From Bacillota bacterium (GTDB lineage Bacteria; Bacillota; Clostridia; Tissierellales; Peptoniphilaceae): 17,036 bases of DNA. The notes beneath the pieces are model-generated. The model searched no databases. It saw nothing but the letters and a program-made list of their open reading frames with translations, and had not been told where the DNA came from. The stretch is from contig JAEZXH010000009.1 in the NCBI GenBank assembly GCA_023442775.1, positions 1 to 17,036 on the forward strand, written 5' to 3'. Shown here one piece after another: positions 13,352 to 17,036 of this stretch; positions within the stretch are counted from its first letter, which is position 1; every line of letters starts with the position of its first letter. A program made the translations under genes and the position numbers.

Positions 13352-14195
13352 TTTTCTTTACAGGAATCCAGACCTCATACACAGTATTTTGCGGGTCTGG
13401 ATTGAAGTACACTTCCACATCCGGTCCATAGGTAAATTCATACCCTGAAGTTGGAAGCCACTCCGTGACAATGCGTTCTTCCAATTCTTGAATGGATTGT
13501 CCCGTTCCTGCCCCAGGAAAAATTGCCCACGTAGAGCTTGGAATGGTGTATTCTTCCAAAGAATTATCAATGTCCGCAGAAGAGGATACTGCGATGTAGT
13601 ATCTCCACTCTTTTACGTCGCTGCAAGCACTTACACCCAACACGCCTTCGGGTTCACGATTCATGAGCGCCATGATCTTTTGGAGTGAGCCATCTAACAC
13701 GAGCCCTTCCCACATTTTCGGCACTTCTCTAAAGTTCTGCTCAATTTCTCTGCTTAAAGGAAATGATTTTCCGACAATACGAAACGCCTCTTTAGTTTCA
13801 ATGCGATAATCCATTTTTTCTACTCCTTTGACAGTGATGGTGATGGTCAGAGGCGGGAATGATTTGATTGGAACCCCTTCATTCTTGACTGTGGTCGGGC
13901 TGACCCCATGAATCGACTGAAATGCCCTATGAAATGCAGTAGGAGAGGTGTATCCATATTTGGCGGCGACATCAATCACCTTTTCTTCGCCACCTTGCAG
14001 GTCAACAGCAGCGAGAGACATTTTTCGTTTTCGGATATACTCGGATAAAGGCATCCCAGCGATATATGAAAACATTCTTTGAAAATGGTACCCAGAGCAA
14101 CAGGCAATCTCTCCAAGTGTTTCATAGTCGATTTTCTCTGTGAGATGCTCCTCGATATAGCGAATTGCCTCGTTCAATCGGTCAGTCCAATCCAT
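13341..14195 (-). CDS. AraC-family transcriptional regulator with GyrI-like effector domain
   Basis: A 284-residue regulator. I choose ATG 14195 because AGAGGAG lies 8 nt upstream; a GTG two codons earlier is too close to it. The AraC DNA-binding domain is N-terminal (about 1-105): first helix-turn-helix in YETLGEIACCSGYHFQRMF, second in AAKYGYTSPTAFHRAF ending in GVSP. Residues about 125-284 match the GyrI-like/effector-binding fold (YRIETKEAFRIVGKSF near its start, YEVWIPVKK at its end), which binds small, often hydrophobic ligands as in Rob/BmrR-like proteins. Codon use is AT-richer than in the neighbours, consistent with transfer. It lies downstream of dsdA in the same direction but 235 bp away, with a hairpin in between, so it is probably a separate unit. 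The ligand and targets are unknown. Confidence 0.93.
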   Translation of the reverse strand: MDWTDRLNEAIRYIEEHLTEKIDYETLGEIACCSGYHFQRMFSYIAGMPLSEYIRKRKMSLAAVDLQGGEEKVIDVAAKYGYTSPTAFHRAFQSIHGVSPTTVKNEGVPIKSFPPLTITITVKGVEKMDYRIETKEAFRIVGKSFPLSREIEQNFREVPKMWEGLVLDGSLQKIMALMNREPEGVLGVSACSDVKEWRYYIAVSSSADIDNSLEEYTIPSSTWAIFPGAGTGQSIQELEERIVTEWLPTSGYEFTYGPDVEVYFNPDPQNTVYEVWIPVKKKEA

Positions 14196-14240
14196 GATCA
14201 CTTCTCCTCTTCCTTTATTTTAAGAAACCGCATAGGACAA

Positions 14241-14273
14241 AACCTCTCTTTTCCTGCACAAAAAAGAGAGGTT
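14241..14273. repeat. 12-bp perfect hairpin in the leader of the AraC-type gene
   Basis: AACCTCTCTTTT (14241-14252) pairs perfectly with AAAAGAGAGGTT (14262-14273) around a 9-nt loop. It lies about 46 bases upstream of the regulator start. On the minus strand only a TTTTG tail follows. It could be a terminator for dsdA, an attenuator, or an operator. Confidence 0.75.
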
Positions 14274-14430
14274 AACAGTGGTGTGACTTTTGAACATCGC
14301 AACTCCATCACATGGAGCGCCGAAGATTCTGTCGTTTCCACGTGGCTAGTTCCTCATTTCGTACCACATGGCATGTATTCTATTTCTTGGAATTTCGTTG
14401 CGTGGACTGGAGTGAATCTTTTCCGCGAAT
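14274..14430. other. Intergenic region between dsdA and the AraC-type gene with repeated CACRTGG motifs
   Basis: No gene is visible here. The heptamer CAC(A/G)TGG occurs three times on the plus strand (14309, 14339, 14365), about 30 and 26 bases apart. One copy is part of the dyad CTCCAT-CAC-ATGGAG and one of the palindrome CCACGTGG. These could be regulator sites for the downstream AraC-type gene; no clear promoter was recognised. Confidence 0.4.
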
Positions 14431-15723
14431 TTAGAAGACTCCCATCTCTTCGCGCATCTTCCGTCCCTCTTCCAACTCTCGTTCCATGACCTCTTCGGGG
14501 ACCAAGGCACCGCCCGTGGCCCAGGGGATGTGGATGAGACTCTTGACGTTCCAGCCAAGTTTTTCTGGATCGAGGCACAAAGGCCCTGCAAAGGCGGCGC
14601 AGGCCGAGGGTTCGATGGCAATCTTCTCTTCATCGTAAAGGGTGGCCATCGCCGGGAGGAGAAAATCGTCGGAGACGGTGAAGATGCCGTCTAGAATCGG
14701 TTCCATGACCTTTCCCACAAACCCCGAAGGACGACCGACGGCGAGGCCATCGGCGATGGTCTTCCCATCGAGACCCACGTCGGAGACCGCAATCTTTTCG
14801 TGGAGCCCGGTCATCATCCCAAGGGCCATACAGGGCGCCTGGGTGGGTTCGACGAAAAAGATCTTGCAGGCATCCTTGAAGATCATCTTGCACCCATAGG
14901 CCACTCCTCCGGGAGCACCTCCCACTCCACAGGGCAGATACAAGACGATGGGTACCTCAGGAGTGGGATGAATCCCGTGAGCCTCAAGTTGTGCCGCAAG
15001 GCGTCGTCCCGCCACGGCGTAGCCCAAGAAGAGGTCCTTCGAGTTCTCGTCGTCGACAAAGTAGCTCATCGGGTCGGCATCGGAGAGGCGGCGTCCCTCT
15101 TCCACGGCGAGGGAATAGTCACTCTCGTACTCCTTGACCTCCACACCCTTCTCCCGCAAGAGGTCCTTCTTCCACTGTTTCGCGTCAGCACTCATGTGGA
15201 CCACGACGCGGTAGCCAATGGTGGCACTGGCGATGCCGATGGAGAGGCCAAGGTTTCCCGTGGACCCGACTTGAATGGTGTACCTCGAGAAGAAGTCCCG
15301 CATCTCGGGTTCTGCAAGGCGGGCATAGGAATCCCCTTCTTTCAAAAGACCCGCCTCGATGGCCAAGTCTTCCGTGTGCTTTAGAACTTCGTAGATGCCG
15401 CCCCGAGCCTTGATGGACCCGGCGACTTGAAGATGGGAGTCGAGTTTTAAGAGCATGCGCCCCTCGATGTCCTGGTGCTTGCGCATGGCGGCGAGCATCC
15501 GAGGAATCTCCCGAAGGGGGGACTCGATGACCCCATCCGAGGGGACGGTCTCGGGGAAGACCTTCTTGATGAAGGGGGCGAAACGCTTCAGCCGGCGGCG
15601 GGCGTCCTCAATCTCCTCCTCGGAGACGGGCCAGGTGGGCGCAGTCTTTTCGTTAATCCAGAGAATCTCCTTGCCTTCTGTGAGATCTCGCAGTTCTTGG
15701 GTCATGGTGATCGTTGTGTCCAT
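14431..15723 (-). CDS. dsdA: D-serine dehydratase (D-serine ammonia-lyase)
   Basis: A 430-residue PLP enzyme that converts D-serine to pyruvate and ammonia, detoxifying D-serine and making it a carbon and nitrogen source. The PLP lysine is K105 in GSIKARGGIYEVL, the DsdA signature. STGNLGLS (154-161) and the glycine-rich PCGVGGAPGG (264-273) form the phosphate-binding parts. WINEKTAP near the N-terminus is also DsdA-specific and separates it from threonine dehydratase. The length fits the family (about 440). The ribosome site is AAGGAGGTG, 5 nt before ATG. The promoter lies inside the end of the upstream small membrane gene. No adjacent dsdC regulator or dsdX transporter is seen; the AraC-type gene downstream is of a different family from the LysR-type DsdC. 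Confidence 0.96.
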   Translation of the reverse strand: MDTTITMTQELRDLTEGKEILWINEKTAPTWPVSEEEIEDARRRLKRFAPFIKKVFPETVPSDGVIESPLREIPRMLAAMRKHQDIEGRMLLKLDSHLQVAGSIKARGGIYEVLKHTEDLAIEAGLLKEGDSYARLAEPEMRDFFSRYTIQVGSTGNLGLSIGIASATIGYRVVVHMSADAKQWKKDLLREKGVEVKEYESDYSLAVEEGRRLSDADPMSYFVDDENSKDLFLGYAVAGRRLAAQLEAHGIHPTPEVPIVLYLPCGVGGAPGGVAYGCKMIFKDACKIFFVEPTQAPCMALGMMTGLHEKIAVSDVGLDGKTIADGLAVGRPSGFVGKVMEPILDGIFTVSDDFLLPAMATLYDEEKIAIEPSACAAFAGPLCLDPEKLGWNVKSLIHIPWATGGALVPEEVMERELEEGRKMREEMGVF

Positions 15724-15742
15724 AGGGCACCTCCTTAGGACA

Positions 15743-15771
15743 AGTATACCCGATTTATCCCCTCATGAAAA
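15743..15771 (-). promoter_or_regulatory. dsdA: dsdA promoter
   Basis: On the minus strand, TTTTCA (15771-15766), 17 bases, then TATACT (15748-15743). It overlaps the last codons of the upstream 79-residue gene. The hexamers and spacing are identical to those of the rex promoter. Confidence 0.55.
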
Positions 15772-15994
15772 AGAGAGAAACACCGAGAACCACGAGGAGC
15801 AAGACCGCCATAAGGCCGAGGCGCAGAGGCCTTTTTATCGGTGCCGTCCAGAGGAGGGCGAGGGTGGTGACGAGGGCGAGGAGAAGACAGCCGCTGCGAA
15901 GGGTCGCGTGTTCTTGAGACTTCCCGAGGGCCACCGTCCCCGCGACGCCGAGGGCCCAAAGGATGGTGAGGGCAATCCTTTGTCTTTGTTTCAT
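15755..15994 (-). CDS. Small hypothetical membrane protein (79 residues)
   Basis: I do not recognise a family. The protein has three predicted membrane segments at about 6-24, 32-50 and 58-77, separated by short loops (GKSQEHATLRSG and TAPIKRPLR), and ends MRG. Coding is supported by a near-ideal ribosome site (GAAAGGAGG, 4-5 nt before the ATG at 15994), C-ending codon use like the core genes, and the clean fit between neighbours. It lies 31 nt upstream of dsdA in the same direction, so read-through transcription into dsdA is possible, although dsdA also appears to have its own promoter. A link to D-serine handling would be speculation. The alternative is an unrelated orphan membrane peptide. 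Confidence 0.75.
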   Translation of the reverse strand: MKQRQRIALTILWALGVAGTVALGKSQEHATLRSGCLLLALVTTLALLWTAPIKRPLRLGLMAVLLLVVLGVSLFFMRG

Positions 15995-16031
15995 GATACC
16001 TCCTTTCTCTTTGTATCCTAACCCATCTTGT

Positions 16032-16039
16032 CCCCCCCC
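16032..16039. repeat. Homopolymeric C8/G8 tract between divergent genes
   Basis: Eight consecutive C residues on the plus strand lie in the 150-bp region between the divergent small membrane gene and the YcxB-like gene. The tract is in the promoter-side region of the minus-strand gene. Confidence 0.6.
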
Positions 16040-16081
16040 ACTTTCAAAAAGGTGTTATCTTTTTTTCAAAACTTCGCCCCC

Positions 16082-16110
16082 TTGCAAGGGCTTCGGCTTT
16101 TCGCTAGAAT
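16082..16110 (+). promoter_or_regulatory. Promoter of the YcxB-like gene
   Basis: TTGCAA (16082-16087), exactly 17 bases, then TAGAAT (16105-16110). The -35 hexamer matches that of groESL. Confidence 0.65.
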
Positions 16111-16144
16111 CGAAGAAAAGACCAACGACTTTGAAAGGAGCCCT

Positions 16145-16672
16145 ATGAACATCTCCTACACCCTTGGAGAAGAGGATCTCATTCGATTCAACCTCTTCCA
16201 CCTCACGAAACACCCGAAATCTCGACGCGCCATTCGCATCCAGCAGGCCATCATCATCGTGTTGCTCCTCTGTTATGTGGGCATTGCCGTGGCCCGTCAG
16301 GACTTGCCCCTTCCCATGGGAATCGGCCTCTTTTTCCTCGCCGCCACCATTGGCCTCGTTGCCCAACACCTCCTCTTCCGTTTTCTCGTCACACGCCAGA
16401 TGAAGAGAATTCTCGCCAAGGAGAAGAATCACCAAAACTACGGACAAAAATCCATGCGTTTCGAGGAGGATCGCCTCGTCGAGACCACTCCCGGTCGCAA
16501 CCACGCCATCCGCTATGACAAACTCTTCACCGCCATTGAGACAAAGAAGGACTTCTACCTCTATGAAGAGCCCTCCATGGCCTACGTCATTCCAAAGCGG
16601 GACCTCACGGAAGAAGAGATGGCATCGATTCGACGATTCCTCAACATGAAGTCAAAAAAAGAGGCCCTCTAG
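16145..16672 (+). CDS. YcxB-like membrane protein
   Basis: A 175-residue protein starting at ATG 16145, with GAAAGGAG 4-5 nt upstream. A longer in-frame ATG at 16028 lies before the promoter and is unlikely. The N-terminal YTLGEEDLIRFNLFHL followed by a basic SRRAIRIQQ is typical of YcxB-like proteins. Two membrane segments follow (about 33-49 and 56-80). The cytosolic C-terminal part is a small beta-rich domain (RFEEDRLVETTPGRN, KDFYLYEEPSMAYVIPKRDLTEEE), as in the family's C-terminal domain. Function is unknown. It is a single-gene unit between the dsdA group and tuf, and its TAG stop lies within its own terminator hairpin. Confidence 0.85.
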   Translation: MNISYTLGEEDLIRFNLFHLTKHPKSRRAIRIQQAIIIVLLLCYVGIAVARQDLPLPMGIGLFFLAATIGLVAQHLLFRFLVTRQMKRILAKEKNHQNYGQKSMRFEEDRLVETTPGRNHAIRYDKLFTAIETKKDFYLYEEPSMAYVIPKRDLTEEEMASIRRFLNMKSKKEAL

Positions 16673-16684
16673 GGCCTTTTTTAT
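16654..16684. terminator. Terminator of the YcxB-like gene
   Basis: AGGCCC-TCTA-GGGCCT with an A-run before and a T-run after, so it could work in both directions. The TAG stop codon (16670-16672) spans the loop and the first stem base. Confidence 0.9.
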
Positions 16685-16874
16685 TTGTGGTTTTCGTGCA
16701 ATGGGCCTCTTCTTCCCTCTCTCGATTCAAGAGACTTTTTGCAGTTCTGTGATTTCCCACTGAGTCACTTCGTCGCTTCTCGCAGCTCATTGCAGAATAC
16801 AGCTTCCGCAGCATCTCTCTTGATTCGATTTGTCACGGGCAAGGACTCCACGGGAGACGCCTCATTTTCCACAC
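16685..16874. other. Intergenic region between convergent genes, no gene recognised
   Basis: No credible coding region is seen. A plus-strand frame of 79 codons at 16685-16924 has no ribosome site and runs through the tuf terminator into the end of tuf. CGATTCAAGAGA near 16722 and TCTCTTGATTCG near 16819 are inverted copies with one mismatch, about 85 bases apart. The significance is unknown. Confidence 0.4.
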
Positions 16875-16899
16875 AAAAAAGGACCCCTCGGGGTCCTTT
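16875..16899 (-). terminator. tuf: Terminator of tuf
   Basis: On the minus strand, AAGGACCCC-GA-GGGGTCCTT is followed by T residues, 18 nt after the tuf stop. The CCCCTCGGGG core is shared with the CoA-disulfide reductase terminator. Confidence 0.9.
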
Positions 16900-16916
16900 C
16901 TTATTGCGCGCTTCTC

Positions 16917-17036
16917 TTAGCTGAGGAGCTTGGTGACGACGCCTGCACCGACAGTGCGGCCACCTTCGCGGATGGCGAAGCGGAGTCCTTCGTCCATAGC
17001 GATGGGGGTGATGAGGGTGACGGTGAAGGTGGCGTT
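16917..17036 (-). CDS. tuf: Elongation factor Tu, C-terminal end only
   Basis: The last 39 codons plus TAA of EF-Tu, the GTPase that delivers aminoacyl-tRNA to the ribosome; the rest lies beyond the right edge. The visible part (TVTLITPIAMDEGLRFAIRE, then GGRTVGAGVVTKLLS) is the highly conserved last strand region of domain III and differs little from E. coli EF-Tu. The reading frame is intact. Doc-type toxins, such as the one at 11280-11699, target EF-Tu at a conserved threonine in its GTPase domain (outside this window). Confidence 0.98.
   Translation of the reverse strand, partial: NATFTVTLITPIAMDEGLRFAIREGGRTVGAGVVTKLLS

Noticed and set aside
16685..16924. A 79-codon plus-strand frame after the YcxB-like gene
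   Set aside because: There is no ribosome site, it begins just after a strong terminator and it runs through the tuf terminator into the last codons of tuf.
1..17036. CRISPR arrays, tRNA or rRNA genes, insertion sequences, phage genes
   Set aside because: No regularly spaced repeats, no tRNA-like cloverleaf ends, no transposase or phage protein motifs were recognised by reading both strands.

Overview
This window looks like the chromosome of a moderately high-GC Gram-positive (Firmicutes), probably an anaerobic, host-associated member of the Clostridia/Tissierellia. That is inferred from several things: strong AAAGGAGG-type ribosome binding sites, a CIRCE-type heat-shock operator on groESL, a rex repressor gene, an oxygen-sensitive hybrid cluster protein (Hcp), a CoA-disulfide reductase, and a secreted SHIRT/InlB-repeat surface protein. 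Most core genes strongly favour C-ending codons (CTC, GCC, ATC, GAC). The toxin-antitoxin pair, the AraC-type regulator and the N-terminal half of the surface protein are more AT-rich and look acquired.

Layout. 1-1495 (-): N-terminal part of a large secreted adhesin that runs off the left edge, with a long purine-rich leader. 1748-3673 (-): groES-groEL with promoter, CIRCE-like operator and terminator. 3791-5914 (-): rex, an OGG1-type 8-oxoguanine glycosylase and a DUF554 membrane protein, overlapping end to end as one operon. 6032-9556 (+): an ABC-F ATPase and hcp, divergent from rex. 9585-10907 (-): a D-Ala-D-Ala carboxypeptidase convergent with hcp. 11054-11699 (+): a Phd/Doc toxin-antitoxin pair. 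11768-13186 (+): CoA-disulfide reductase/NADH oxidase. 13341-15994 (-): an AraC/GyrI-like regulator, D-serine dehydratase and a 79-residue membrane protein. 16145-16672 (+): a YcxB-like membrane protein. 16917-17036 (-): the last 39 codons of tuf (EF-Tu).

How the genes fit together. Much of the window concerns redox and damage control: Rex senses NADH/NAD+, the glycosylase removes oxidised guanine, Hcp handles NO/hydroxylamine stress, the CoA-disulfide reductase handles thiol redox or oxygen, and GroESL refolds proteins. Doc-type toxins phosphorylate EF-Tu, and a tuf gene lies about 5 kb away.

The most useful observations are these: a partial adhesin with an uncharacterised, compositionally distinct N-terminal region of about 310 residues; several intrinsic terminators or hairpins whose loop contains the stop codon of the gene they end; a dyad at about -41.5 of the hcp promoter; and several unexplained perfect inverted repeats around the AraC gene. 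I see no convincing wholly new multi-gene system, and no CRISPR array, tRNA, rRNA or insertion sequence.
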